Part shown: piece by piece, positions 8,898 to 18,153 of the stretch | How the letters are laid out: every line of letters starts with the position of its first letter | Position numbering within the stretch: position 1 is the first letter of the stretch | Assembly (NCBI RefSeq): GCF_038246755.1 | Contig: NZ_CP134706.1 | Span: 6,982,849 to 7,046,848 of the forward strand | Source: Micromonospora sp. FIMYZ51 | GTDB lineage: Bacteria > Actinomycetota > Actinomycetes > Mycobacteriales > Micromonosporaceae | DNA length: 64,000 bases | Reading direction: 5' to 3' | Position numbers and translations under genes: made by a program | The notes under the pieces: model-generated | Seen by the model: only the letters and a program-made list of their open reading frames with translations | Told to the model about the DNA's origin: nothing | The model's database searches: none

Positions 8898-9380
8898 CTA
8901 ACCGCTGCGCCGGTGGTCGCCACCGCGCAACTGGTCGACGGCGTGGGCGAGAATCGGCCCCAGCACGGCGAGGCCGTCGCGGGCCCCACCTGACGAGCCG
9001 GGCAGGTTCACCACAAGCGTGCGGCCGGCCACGCCGGCCACTCCCCGGGACAGCACCGCGGTGGGCACCTTGTCGCGGCTGCGGGCCCGGATCGCCTCCG
9101 CGATGCCGGGGACCTCGTAGTCGAGCAGGTCGCGCGTCACGTCAGGGGTGCGGTCGGTAGGGGTGATCCCGGTGCCGCCGCTGGTCAGCACCACGTCCAC
9201 GGCGTCCGCCACAGCCGCGCGGATCGCCTGGCCGACCGGCTCGCCGTCGGGCACCACCACCGGCTCGTCCACCGAGCAGCCCAGCTCACGCAGGCCGGCG
9301 ACGAGCAATGGACCGCTGGTGTCGGCGTAGACGCCGGCGGCGGCCCGGTTGGACGCCACCACCACCCGGGCGCGGATCAC
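8898..9380 (-). CDS. mog: MogA/MoaB-type molybdenum cofactor protein
   Basis: 160 residues. The GTG at 9380 is chosen because it overlaps the moaC TGA by 4 bp (GTGA); a start at 9404 is possible. The family adenylates molybdopterin before metal insertion. VLTSGGTGITPTDRTPDVTR is the MPT-binding signature, followed by EVPGIAEAIR and the LVVNLPGSSGGARDG loop. It sits directly between moaC and moeA. Confidence 0.9.
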   Translation of the reverse strand: MIRARVVVASNRAAAGVYADTSGPLLVAGLRELGCSVDEPVVVPDGEPVGQAIRAAVADAVDVVLTSGGTGITPTDRTPDVTRDLLDYEVPGIAEAIRARSRDKVPTAVLSRGVAGVAGRTLVVNLPGSSGGARDGLAVLGPILAHAVDQLRGGDHRRSG

Positions 9381-9868
9381 GGCCGGTTCGCCGGGCGCTC
9401 CCACCGGCCCGTCTTGCCGCCCTCCTTGGACAGCACCCGGACCGCGTCGACGCTGGCCGCCGGATCGACCGCCTTGACCATGTCGACCAGGGTCAGCCCG
9501 GCGACCGCGACGGCGGTCAACGCCTCCATCTCCACGCCGGTGCGATCGGCGGTCCGAGCGGTCGCGGTGATCTCGACGGTGTCGGTGGTCAGCGACAGGT
9601 CGACCGTCACACCGTGCAGCGCGATCGGGTGACAGAGCGGAATCAGGTCGGGGGTGCGCTTGGCGCCCATGATGCCGGCGATCCGCCCGACCGCGAGCGC
9701 GTCGCCCTTGGGTAGCCCGTCGCGGCGCAGCAACTCGACCACCTCGGAGGTGGTGCGCAGCCGGCCGGCGGCGATCGCCGAGCGGCCGGTGACCTGCTTG
9801 GCGGAGACATCGACCATGCGCGCCGCGCCGGTCTGATCGACGTGGGTGAGCTGGGCGGGTTCGGTCAC
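9377..9868 (-). CDS. moaC: Cyclic pyranopterin monophosphate synthase MoaC
   Basis: 163 residues from GTG 9868 (first residues VTEPAQLTHVD), the normal MoaC length. MoaC closes the pyranopterin ring after MoaA. Signatures seen are GAARMVDVSAKQVTGRSA near the N-terminus, IPLCHPIALHGVTVD in the middle, and the active-site stretch VEMEALTAVAVAGLTLVDMVKAVD near the end. It is the first gene of the operon. MoaA is not in the window. Confidence 0.95.
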   Translation of the reverse strand: MTEPAQLTHVDQTGAARMVDVSAKQVTGRSAIAAGRLRTTSEVVELLRRDGLPKGDALAVGRIAGIMGAKRTPDLIPLCHPIALHGVTVDLSLTTDTVEITATARTADRTGVEMEALTAVAVAGLTLVDMVKAVDPAASVDAVRVLSKEGGKTGRWERPANRP

Positions 9869-10126
9869 GGTCGGGAGCCTACCCGCCGGGTCCGACGAAG
9901 CCCGTCGAAGCGTTCGGAGGGGCGGCACCGGACCGTGCCGCCCCCTGCCGATTACCGACCCGCTGTCCGGTGGCTGGGGGACACCAGACGGCGGGGGCCG
10001 CCCATGAGATCCGGCAGCAGCCGGATCTCCCCCGTAGGCGAACAGACGGACGCTAGCCACCCCGGCGATAAGAAATCGATAAGGAGCACCGCCGGCCCCG
10101 CATTTGTGGCAACGCGGCCCGTCCGG

Positions 10127-13100
10127 TCAGGAGTTGCCGGGTCCGGTGGTAACTGTTTCGGCCAGCCGGCGCTCGACCTCGAACCGCTCCGGTACCCCCA
10201 TTCGGCGGAAGATCGCCAGCGCCCGCTCCCAATGACGGCGGGCCTGTCCGGGATCGATGGCGAGAAAGTGCTCGGCCAGCCCGGCCAGGGCGCGGCCCTG
10301 CTCGTACGCGCTGTCGATCTGAATCGCCAGGGCGAGCGCCCGCTGATGCACCTGCATCGCCGCGTCCCGGTCGCCGCTGGCCGCCAGCGTCAGGCCGAGT
10401 TCGTTCAGGACACCGCATTCCGCCTGCCGTTCGGCGGAGTCCGCGATCACCGCCAGGGCGAGTTCGTGCTGCCGCCGCGCCTGCGCCAACAGGCCCGCGT
10501 GCCGGTACGCGACACCCATCATGTTGCGCGCGTCGGCCTCGCCGTAGCGGTGGCCGGTCCGATCGTAGAGGACCAGGGCGGACCCCAGCAGGCGCAGCGC
10601 CTGCCGGTGGTCGCCCTGCCGCACCCGCACCGCAGCTATGTGACTGAGCGCGTTGGCGATCTGGTAGCGGTCCCCCTCCACCCGGGCCCAGAACAGGTGC
10701 GACCGATGGGCCCGCAGCGCCTGCCGGTAACGCCCCATCGAGGCCATGGCGAGCCCGATGTTCGGCAGATGTATCCGGACCCGGTTCATGTACTTCAACG
10801 GCAGGTCGCGCAACGCCTCCGTGCCGAGCGCCGCGGCGCGCTCCAGATCACCCATCGCCCAGTAGACGACACTGAGGTTGCCACGGACCTTCGCGATCGC
10901 GAGCTTGTCGTTGGACTTCTGACCGATGATCAGGGCAGCCTCGAGACACTTGATCGCCCGACGATACGAACCCGTCTTGGTCAACGCCGAAGCCAGATAA
11001 TTGTTCATCGAAGCCATCGCCGGAAGATTTCCGGACCGCTCCGCAGCGGCGAGCCCAAATTCGTGGGTACGGAGAATGTCCTCGAAATAGCCGCGCACAT
11101 AAAAGAAGCGCCACAGCACCCGGGCCATTCTCCAGGCGTAACCTTCGAATCCGTACTCGCTCGCCATCTCGATCAGCAGGATCAGATTGCTGCGTTCCCG
11201 TTCGAGCCAACCGACGTCGACGGTGCCGGGAGCGGGCAACAGATCCGGGCGCTCCGGCGCTGCGCTACCGACGTCCTCCCGGACGTCCACGATCCGGTTC
11301 AGCGTCTCCCCAGCCGCGATCGAGAGGTGCAGCACGACATCGAAGAGGCTGGCCAGAGCCGCCCGCCGCAGCTCGGCGGAATCGGTCTCCAGGCACCGCT
11401 GCCGGGCGTACTGGCGGACCAGATCGTGCATCCGGTGGCGACCGCTCTCCGACTCCTCCACCAGGTGCCGATCAACCAGGTCGTCGAGGATCTGGCCGGC
11501 CTTCGCGTGGGACAGCCCGGCCATCGCGGCGACCATCGTCACGTCGAAGTAGCCGGCATGCAGCCCGAGTAGCCGGAACACCCGCTTGGTCACCTCGTGC
11601 AGCGGCTCGTACGAGGCACCGAACGCCGAGGCGACGCTGCGGTCCCCCATGCCGAAGGTCGCCAGGTTCGGCTCCGCCACGGTCAACTGGCGCACCAGGT
11701 CGGCCAGCCGACGGGTGCGCCGATGGGCCAGGCGTGACCCGACCAGCCGGATCGCCAGCGGCAGATGCCCGCAACGGCGAACGATCTCCGCCGCCGCCTC
11801 GGGTTCGGCCCGCACCCGGTCCGCCCCGGCACTGGCGGTCAGCAGCCGCAACCCCTCCTCGGGCGAGAGCACGGGCAGCGACTCGGGTGGCCCCACGTCC
11901 AGGTCGACAAGCCGTCGCCGGGAGGTGACCAGCACGACCGAGCCGGAGGCCACGGGTAGCAGCGGAACCACCTGCCTGCTGTCCGCCGCGTTGTCGAGCA
12001 CGATGACGACCCGCCGGGAGGAGAGCTCACGCCGCCAGAGCGCCCGACGTTCCTCCGGATCGATCGGAATCCGGCCGGCCGGTACGCCCAACTGGCGCAG
12101 CAGGGCCACCAGGGCGCTGGCCGGCTCGACCAGGTTGTCGTCCTGGTGACCGCGCAGATCGATGTAGAGCTGGCCGTCCGGGCACCACTCCAGCAACTGG
12201 CGGGCCACATGCACGGCGAGGGTGGTCTTGCCGCTGCCCGGCATCCCGTCGATCAGGTGGATCACCGGCTGCGTCCCACCGGCGGCCCGGGTCTTGGCCA
12301 CCATCCGATCCACCACCTCGGCCCGGCCGACGAAGTCGGCCACCGGCCTGGGCAGCCAGTCCCACTCATGCCGGTCGGGCCGGTGCGCACCGGTCGCCGA
12401 CGGCCCGGCTGCCGGCGCCTCCTGCCGGCCGCCGCCGATCGGCTGGGGTGGGTGCGCGACCAACTCCTGATACAGCTGCCGAAGATCCGCTCCCGGCGCC
12501 ACGCCGAGTTCGGTGGCGATGGCGCGAGCGGCCGAGCGGTAGACGGAGATCGCGCCGGCAACGTCGCCACGGCGACGCAGCGCCCGCATCAGCAGCAGCA
12601 GCACCGGTTCCCGGAACGGCTGGGCCGCCACCGCGCTGCGCAGCAGCGGGATCGCCTCGTCGACCTGGTCCGCCTCGAGGGCCATCCCGGCGGACAACTC
12701 GACCGCAAGCAGGTACTGCTCCTGCACGGCGGCCACCTGGGCCCGCAGATTCGGACCGAGCGGAATCCCGGCGAGGGGTGGCCCGATCCACCGGGACATC
12801 GCCTGCCCCAGGAGCGACCGCACCGGCTCCACCTGCCCGCCAGCGGCCAGCCGGCGGGCCTGTTCGAGCTGATCGAGGAAACCGAGCAGGTCCACCTCCT
12901 GCGCGGTGACGTCCAGGCGGTAGCCGTTGCCCTGCCGGACGAGGACACCCTTGCCGGTGTCGTACGCCTCGAAGGCACGCCGCAGGTTTGCGGCGTACGT
13001 CCGGACGTTGGGTACCGCCGAGCGGGGCGGACCGGTCGGCCAGATCTCGTCGACCAACTCCTCCAAGGCAACCGTCCGCCCAGGTCGCATCGCCAGCATG

Positions 13101-13189
13101 GCCAGCACGGTGCGCTGCTTCGGCGTGCCCAGGTCGACCCTCGATCCATCGAACGCCACTCGAAGGCCGCCAAGCATCTCAATCTTCAC
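10127..13189 (-). CDS. SARP (AfsR-like) regulator: wHTH-BTAD-NB-ARC-TPR
   Basis: 1020 residues. The GTG at 13189 is chosen because AGGAG (13200-13204) is well placed and the DNA-binding domain starts immediately (KIEMLGGLRVAFDG). Order: OmpR-type winged helix 1-95, bacterial transcriptional activation domain about 100-245, STAND/NB-ARC ATPase with P-loop MPGSGKTT near 315-323 and Walker B VVIVLDNAADSR near 390, then a winged-helix-like spacer and TPR repeats from about 600 to the end. This is the AfsR/large SARP layout, in which an effector sensed by the TPR region is thought to permit ATP-driven oligomerisation and promoter activation. Targets are unknown and no biosynthetic cluster is adjacent. 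It is divergent from the GGDEF-EAL gene. Confidence 0.92.
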   Translation of the reverse strand: MKIEMLGGLRVAFDGSRVDLGTPKQRTVLAMLAMRPGRTVALEELVDEIWPTGPPRSAVPNVRTYAANLRRAFEAYDTGKGVLVRQGNGYRLDVTAQEVDLLGFLDQLEQARRLAAGGQVEPVRSLLGQAMSRWIGPPLAGIPLGPNLRAQVAAVQEQYLLAVELSAGMALEADQVDEAIPLLRSAVAAQPFREPVLLLLMRALRRRGDVAGAISVYRSAARAIATELGVAPGADLRQLYQELVAHPPQPIGGGRQEAPAAGPSATGAHRPDRHEWDWLPRPVADFVGRAEVVDRMVAKTRAAGGTQPVIHLIDGMPGSGKTTLAVHVARQLLEWCPDGQLYIDLRGHQDDNLVEPASALVALLRQLGVPAGRIPIDPEERRALWRRELSSRRVVIVLDNAADSRQVVPLLPVASGSVVLVTSRRRLVDLDVGPPESLPVLSPEEGLRLLTASAGADRVRAEPEAAAEIVRRCGHLPLAIRLVGSRLAHRRTRRLADLVRQLTVAEPNLATFGMGDRSVASAFGASYEPLHEVTKRVFRLLGLHAGYFDVTMVAAMAGLSHAKAGQILDDLVDRHLVEESESGRHRMHDLVRQYARQRCLETDSAELRRAALASLFDVVLHLSIAAGETLNRIVDVREDVGSAAPERPDLLPAPGTVDVGWLERERSNLILLIEMASEYGFEGYAWRMARVLWRFFYVRGYFEDILRTHEFGLAAAERSGNLPAMASMNNYLASALTKTGSYRRAIKCLEAALIIGQKSNDKLAIAKVRGNLSVVYWAMGDLERAAALGTEALRDLPLKYMNRVRIHLPNIGLAMASMGRYRQALRAHRSHLFWARVEGDRYQIANALSHIAAVRVRQGDHRQALRLLGSALVLYDRTGHRYGEADARNMMGVAYRHAGLLAQARRQHELALAVIADSAERQAECGVLNELGLTLAASGDRDAAMQVHQRALALAIQIDSAYEQGRALAGLAEHFLAIDPGQARRHWERALAIFRRMGVPERFEVERRLAETVTTGPGNS

Positions 13190-13270
13190 ATTCCCCGGGC
13201 TCCTGTCGGGAGAGCATTTCGCGTGGTCGAACCTTAACAATGCGCAGCCAACCCGGCAGCTGACAACAAA

Positions 13271-13288
13271 CACTCCCCCGGGGGAGTG
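13271..13288. promoter_or_regulatory. 18-bp perfect palindrome upstream of the SARP gene
   Basis: CACTCCCCCGGGGGAGTG reads the same on both strands. It lies 82 bp upstream of the SARP start and has no T-run, so an operator is more likely than a terminator. The binding protein is unknown. Confidence 0.5.
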
Positions 13289-13561
13289 GCGTCACCCCGC
13301 CTTTCAGTACGAGAATCCGCGGTGACGGTGGCGTGAATTACCTGCACGGGTACCACCCAGGAAGGCACCGGAGGACCCGTATCTCCGATGCGCTCCGCAT
13401 ATCTCGCTATGACGGAACGTTATGGATAGTCATGCTATTGGCTAATTCTGCGTATTGTCACATTTATTCTGGCTTGACCGACCTGCCACGACTTAACGTC
13501 TTTCTCGTCACCGCAGGAAATCTCCTCGGAGAGCTGGGGCTTGAGATTCAAGGAGGCTGGC

Positions 13562-13585
13562 ATGCGCGGCAACGACTGGGGATGA
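13562..13585 (+). CDS. Possible seven-residue leader peptide (MRGNDWG)
   Basis: AAGGAGG at 13550-13556 is followed 5 nt later by ATG and seven sense codons before TGA. The stop is about 70 nt upstream of the GGDEF-EAL start. The ribosome binding site is better than that of the large gene. It could be a translated leader affecting downstream expression, or chance. Confidence 0.25.
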   Translation: MRGNDWG

Positions 13586-13655
13586 TCTGTTTCTCGGGAC
13601 TTCGGACCGCTGACGGTAGGCTGTCACCACGGTGGAGTCGGCCGTCAGGAGTGGC

Positions 13656-16166
13656 ATGATCCATCTCTTGAAACGAGACAATGAGACCGATCGGCGGCTC
13701 ACGCTGCTAGTCGGTCTCGTCGTCGTGGCCGCTGCGGCGGCGGTGGTGGTCTCAAGCCTGGTGGCGTCCGCCGCACCCCTGACCACCCCCCTCAACGAGC
13801 TCTCCGCGCTGGCGATGTTGATCTTCTTGAGTGCCGTCGGCACCCTGGCCAACACGCCCATCCGGATCCGGTCGACCAAGCACCTGATCAGCTGGAACGA
13901 GACCGCACTGGTCATCGCCCTGGCGCTCGCGCCGACCTCCTGGGTGGTGCTCTGCACCGCTGCCGGCGTGGCCCTGGCCTCCCTGCAACTGCCGCCGATC
14001 AAGCTCGCCTTCGGCGTCGGGAAGAACATCCTGATGGCCGTCGGCGCCGGTGCTGCCCTCAACGCCACCGGCTGGGAGGGCCTCGCCGGCGACCCATGGC
14101 GACTGATCGCACCACTCGCGGTGGCCTACCTCGTCGCTGTCCTGCTCGACGAGATCCTCGCGATCCCCGTGATCGCCCTGGCCTCCGGCACGCCCATCTT
14201 CCAGAGCTTCCGCAACAACCTCGACCTCAGAGTCGCGGGTTACGTCGTACGCTTCTTCGTCGCCGTCGGCAGCCTGCTCATCCTCCACGCCGACCCCCGG
14301 CTCCTGCTCGCCGTACCACCGCTCGTGCTCAGCCTGCACCTCGCCTACTCCACCCGGGTCCGCGGCCGCACCGAGCAGCAGGCATGGCAGCGACTCGCCC
14401 AGACCACCGACGCACTCAACGTCGTCGAACTGGACGCGGTGCTCACCACCGCGGTCACCCGGGCCGCCGAACTGTTCTCCGCCGACGAGGTGGAGGTGGA
14501 ACTCCGCGACGGCGCCCGCCTCGTACGCGGCGGCTCCGACCGCGTCGACTACGACGGACCAGCCGGCGAGGCACCCGCAGCGCCCGGCGCGGTCGTCTCC
14601 GCCCGCCTCGAAGGACACGACAGGTCCGTCGATGTGGGCGTGCTGCGGCTGCGCTTCCACAGCCCGGTGCAACTCAACGAACGAGAGCGCTACACCCTGC
14701 ACACCTTCGCCTCGGCACTCTGCACGGCGGTACGCAACGCCCAGGCGTACGCCGAACTCGCCCGGGTGGCCCAGGCCCACGCGCACGCCGCGGCACACGA
14801 CGCCCTCACCGGCCTGGCCAACCGACGCCACCTGCTCGACGAGGGCAACGAACAACTACACAACCGGCACGCCGACGGAGTCACCGCGCTGGTGCTGATC
14901 GACCTCAACCACTTCAAGGAGGTCAACGACACCCTCGGGCACGCCGCCGGTGACCAGACGCTGATCCAGGTCGCCGAGCGGCTACGCGCCGCCGCCCGCG
15001 CCGGTGACCTGGTGGCCCGACTCGGCGGCGACGAATTCGCCGTACTCCTGCGAGCCCTGCCCGCCCCCGCGGTGGCCGCGCACCGCGCCGAGACCCTGCT
15101 GGCCGCGTTGCACGAGCCGTTCGACATCGACGGCATGCGAATCAGCGTCGAGGCCAGCGGCGGCATCGCCATCGCCCCGTCCGCAGGTGGCATGGTCGAA
15201 CTGTTGCGCCGCGCCGACGTCGCGATGTACCAGGCCAAACGCGCCGGCCAACGGATCGCCACCTACCTGCCGGCCCGAGACACCGCCGACCTCGGCCGGC
15301 TCACGCTCGGCGGCGAACTACCCCGCGCCGTCGCCGACCAGGAATTCACCGTGAACTTCCAGCCGATCGTCGACCTCGGCACCGGCGAGGTCATCGCGGC
15401 CGAGGCACTGGCCCGGTGGCGCCACCCCACCCACGGCATGATCGACCCGCTGCGCTTCCTGGAGGCGGTCGAGCGCTCCGGGCTGCTCCCCGCCTTCGCC
15501 GAGGCGATCCTCGACCAGGCGTTGATCGCCGCCGGCACCTGGCGCGACGCCGGCTTCGACGTCCCGGTGGCGGTGAACGTCTCCCCCCGCAGCCTGCTCG
15601 ACGCCCGATTCCCCAGCGCGGTGCTGGCCCGCCTACGCGCCCACCACCTGCCCCCCGACCGGCTGGTGCTGGAGCTGACCGAAACCCTCACCCTCAGCCA
15701 ACTCGACGTCGTCGACCAGGTGCTCACCCGGCTACGCGACTCCGGCATCCGGCTCGCCCTGGACGACTTCGGCACCGGCTACTCCTCGCTCTCCCTGCTC
15801 TCCCGGATCCCGGTGCACCAGCTGAAGATCGACCGAAGCTTCGTCACCGCGATGGAGTCCTCCACCGAAGCCGCCGCCATCGTCCGCTCCACCCTCGATC
15901 TCGGCCGCAGCCTCGACCTGGCGGTGGTCGCCGAAGGAGTGGAACGGGAGGCCCAGCGCCGGGCCCTCTGGGAACTCGGCTGCACCGCCGGCCAAGGCCA
16001 CCTCTTCGCCCGGCCTCTGGCCACCGGAACGCTGCTGGCGGCACTCCACCGGGGCGCGGGCGGCCGTCCCGGCGTCCTCGCCGCTCCGCTACACGATGCC
16101 GGGGCGGTGGTCCGGCTACCTCCCGGCCGCCGACCGGGGGCCCGCAACCGCCATCAGCCGGCCTGA
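13656..16166 (+). CDS. Membrane GGDEF-EAL cyclic-di-GMP enzyme
   Basis: 836 residues; ATG 13656 with AGGAG at 13647-13651. Residues about 12-230 form a multi-spanning membrane sensor region. A GAF-like linker spans about 235-370, then GGDEF (motif intact near residue 457) with an RAGD inhibitory I-site five residues before it, then EAL. The EAL catalytic set is complete: EALARW near 583, NVSPRSL, ELTETL, DDFGTGYSSL, LKIDRSF, VAEGVE and GQGHLFARP. Both c-di-GMP synthesis and hydrolysis are therefore possible, with product inhibition of the cyclase. Such proteins control development and secretion in actinobacteria. The membrane part probably senses an envelope signal, not identified. Confidence 0.93.
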   Translation: MIHLLKRDNETDRRLTLLVGLVVVAAAAAVVVSSLVASAAPLTTPLNELSALAMLIFLSAVGTLANTPIRIRSTKHLISWNETALVIALALAPTSWVVLCTAAGVALASLQLPPIKLAFGVGKNILMAVGAGAALNATGWEGLAGDPWRLIAPLAVAYLVAVLLDEILAIPVIALASGTPIFQSFRNNLDLRVAGYVVRFFVAVGSLLILHADPRLLLAVPPLVLSLHLAYSTRVRGRTEQQAWQRLAQTTDALNVVELDAVLTTAVTRAAELFSADEVEVELRDGARLVRGGSDRVDYDGPAGEAPAAPGAVVSARLEGHDRSVDVGVLRLRFHSPVQLNERERYTLHTFASALCTAVRNAQAYAELARVAQAHAHAAAHDALTGLANRRHLLDEGNEQLHNRHADGVTALVLIDLNHFKEVNDTLGHAAGDQTLIQVAERLRAAARAGDLVARLGGDEFAVLLRALPAPAVAAHRAETLLAALHEPFDIDGMRISVEASGGIAIAPSAGGMVELLRRADVAMYQAKRAGQRIATYLPARDTADLGRLTLGGELPRAVADQEFTVNFQPIVDLGTGEVIAAEALARWRHPTHGMIDPLRFLEAVERSGLLPAFAEAILDQALIAAGTWRDAGFDVPVAVNVSPRSLLDARFPSAVLARLRAHHLPPDRLVLELTETLTLSQLDVVDQVLTRLRDSGIRLALDDFGTGYSSLSLLSRIPVHQLKIDRSFVTAMESSTEAAAIVRSTLDLGRSLDLAVVAEGVEREAQRRALWELGCTAGQGHLFARPLATGTLLAALHRGAGGRPGVLAAPLHDAGAVVRLPPGRRPGARNRHQPA

Positions 16167-16179
16167 CACACTCGACCGA

Positions 16180-17502
16180 ATGCGCACCGGCACCGCGACC
16201 GATCTCCGCCCCCGCTGGTGGCACCGAATCGACTCCGCTGGCGGCGGCCTCCCGCTCGACCTCGGCCTCTACGCCGCCTCGGCCGCCTTCGCGGCGGTCA
16301 CCGCCGCCACCTCCACCCTCACCCCGCACCGCGCCTGGGGCAGCATCGCCGCACTGGGCTACCTCGCCGCCACGCTCGCCGCAGCCAGCCAGCTCCTCCT
16401 GCGTCGCCACCGGCCGGCCGCCCCGCTCGTCGGCGTACCGGCCCGCTGGCTGGTCGCCGCCCTGGCCTTCGCCGGCACCGCCGTGGCGCCCCTGATCGCA
16501 CAGGCCGTCCAACGAGCCGCCGGGCGGACCGATCGGGCACAGGAGGAGGTACTCGTCGTCGAGGACTCCGGACGACGACTGTGGGAAAGCGGCACGCCCT
16601 ACCTCGGGCCGGACGCGATCGCCGCGCTGCACCCCGACGACCAGCTCCTCGGCTACACCCCGTACCAGCCGGGCATGGCACTGTTCGGGCTACCCCGCGC
16701 GCTGGCCGACACCTGGTGGACCGACGCCCGGGTCTGGTTCGCCATCGGCACCACGCTGTTCCTCCTCCTCGCCGTGCGCCTCCTCCGGCGACCCCGCACC
16801 GCCGGCCCGACCCGGCACGACGCACTCCTGCTCCGCGCCGTGCAGGCCGCCACCGTCCTGCCGATCTGCGCGCTCACCCTGGCCACCGGGGGCGACGACC
16901 TACCCGTACTCGCGCTCTGCCTGCTCGCCCTCGGCTACGCCGCCGCCGCACGTCCCGGCCGCGCCGGCATCGCCGTCGGACTGGCCGGTGCCCTCAAGCT
17001 CTTCGCCTGGCCGGTCGGCCTGGTGCTGATCATCTGGGGCATCACCCGCCGAGCTGGCCTGCGGGTCGCGGTCGGCGCGCTGGGGCTACCCGCCGCCGCA
17101 CTGCTGCCCACCCTGCTGGTCGACGCGGAGGCACTGGTGGAGAACGTGCTGCGGTTTCCACTCGGGCACGGCCTGGTCGCCAGCCCAGCCCAGTCACCCT
17201 TCCCCGGGCACCTGATCGCCAGCACGCTGCCGGCCGGCCGGACGATTGCCGGGGCGCTGCTGATCGGCACCGGGCTGATGATCGCCGTCCGGCTCGCCCG
17301 CCGTCCGCCCCGCACCGCCCACGCCGCAGCGCTGATCTGCGGGTACGGGCTCCTCGCGGCCATCCTGCTGATGCCCACCACCCGCTTCGGCTACCTGCTG
17401 TACCCGATCGCGTTCCTACTCTGGGCACCCGCGCTGGCACCTCCCGAGATCCGGCAACCGGCGAGCGAAGAGGGCCGGCGGAGCGTAGACCTGAAGGCAT
17501 GA
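16180..17502 (+). CDS. Multi-spanning membrane protein, GT-C/GT87-like
   Basis: 440 residues from ATG 16180, about ten hydrophobic helices. An extracytoplasmic loop with PYLGPDAIAAL and LGYTPYQPGMALFGLPRAL, plus the cytoplasmic IAVGLAGALKLFAWPVGLVL, resemble the DUF2029/GT87 glycosyltransferase pattern, though less clearly than the protein at 5.6 kb. It could be a polyprenol-phosphate-sugar-dependent glycosyltransferase. Its last codons overlap the next start (ATGA), so the two are cotranslated. Confidence 0.65.
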   Translation: MRTGTATDLRPRWWHRIDSAGGGLPLDLGLYAASAAFAAVTAATSTLTPHRAWGSIAALGYLAATLAAASQLLLRRHRPAAPLVGVPARWLVAALAFAGTAVAPLIAQAVQRAAGRTDRAQEEVLVVEDSGRRLWESGTPYLGPDAIAALHPDDQLLGYTPYQPGMALFGLPRALADTWWTDARVWFAIGTTLFLLLAVRLLRRPRTAGPTRHDALLLRAVQAATVLPICALTLATGGDDLPVLALCLLALGYAAAARPGRAGIAVGLAGALKLFAWPVGLVLIIWGITRRAGLRVAVGALGLPAAALLPTLLVDAEALVENVLRFPLGHGLVASPAQSPFPGHLIASTLPAGRTIAGALLIGTGLMIAVRLARRPPRTAHAAALICGYGLLAAILLMPTTRFGYLLYPIAFLLWAPALAPPEIRQPASEEGRRSVDLKA

Positions 17503-18131
17503 CCACTTACCGCGACCGCGCCGAGGCCGGCCGGGCACTTGCCGACCGGCTGGCCGCACTGATCGGCGAACCCGATGTCGTCGTGCTCGGACTGGTACGC
17601 GGCGGCGTGCCGGTGGCCCGAGTCGTCGCCGAACGGCTCGGCGTACCACTGGACGTGCTGGTGGTACGCAAGCTCGGCATGCCACTGGCCCCGGAGGTCG
17701 CCTTCGGGGCACTTGGCCCCGGCGGCGTACGCGTCCTCAACGACACCGTCGCCGCCCAGGTCGACCCGGCGGACATCGCCGAGGTCCAGCATCGCGAGCA
17801 GGCAGAGCTGGACCGGCGGGAGCGGCTCTACCGAGCCGGCCGCCCACCGCTGGACCTGGCCGGTCGCACCGCAGTCATCGTCGACGACGGGCTCGCCACC
17901 GGCGCGACCGCCCGCGCAGCCGTTCAGGTCGCCCGCCAACTCGGCGCGCACCGCGTGGTGGTCGCCGTTCCGGTCGGCTCCGACGAGGCGTACGAGATGC
18001 TCGCCGCCGAGGCCGACCAGGTGATCTGCGCCCAACGACCACCCGACTTCGGCGCGGTCGGGGCATACTACGACGACTTCCACGAGGTCTCCGACGAGGA
18101 GGTGACGGCCGCGCTGGCCGCTGCCGGATGA
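17499..18131 (+). CDS. Phosphoribosyltransferase domain protein
   Basis: 210 residues. The PRPP-binding signature VIVDDGLATGATARAAV lies at about 126-142, with an N-terminal VVVLGLVRGGVPVARVVAE. This is the stand-alone type I PRTase-fold family found widely in actinobacteria, often of uncertain substrate. The start overlaps the previous stop by 4 bp. It may act as a nucleobase PRTase or a regulatory PRPP sensor; neither can be chosen from sequence. Confidence 0.85.
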   Translation: MTTYRDRAEAGRALADRLAALIGEPDVVVLGLVRGGVPVARVVAERLGVPLDVLVVRKLGMPLAPEVAFGALGPGGVRVLNDTVAAQVDPADIAEVQHREQAELDRRERLYRAGRPPLDLAGRTAVIVDDGLATGATARAAVQVARQLGAHRVVVAVPVGSDEAYEMLAAEADQVICAQRPPDFGAVGAYYDDFHEVSDEEVTAALAAAG

Positions 18132-18153
18132 ACCGACCAGGTACCTTCGGATA

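Larger units (their letters stand above)
13190..13655. other. Divergent intergenic region between SARP and GGDEF-EAL genes
   Basis: 466 bp. It holds the SARP ribosome binding site, an 18-bp perfect palindrome (13271-13288), an unusually AT-rich stretch (about 13400-13475), and a seven-codon reading frame with a perfect ribosome binding site (13550-13585). The GGDEF-EAL start site follows. A 108-codon frame across the region (13333-13659) has no ribosome binding site or recognisable similarity and is not called. Confidence 0.7.

Noticed and set aside
12989..13189. Biosynthetic gene cluster around the SARP regulator
   Set aside because: Neighbours are Moco and c-di-GMP genes; no biosynthetic enzymes nearby.
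13333..13659. 108-codon frame in the SARP/GGDEF gap
   Set aside because: No ribosome binding site, no recognisable domain, spans AT-rich promoter-like DNA.
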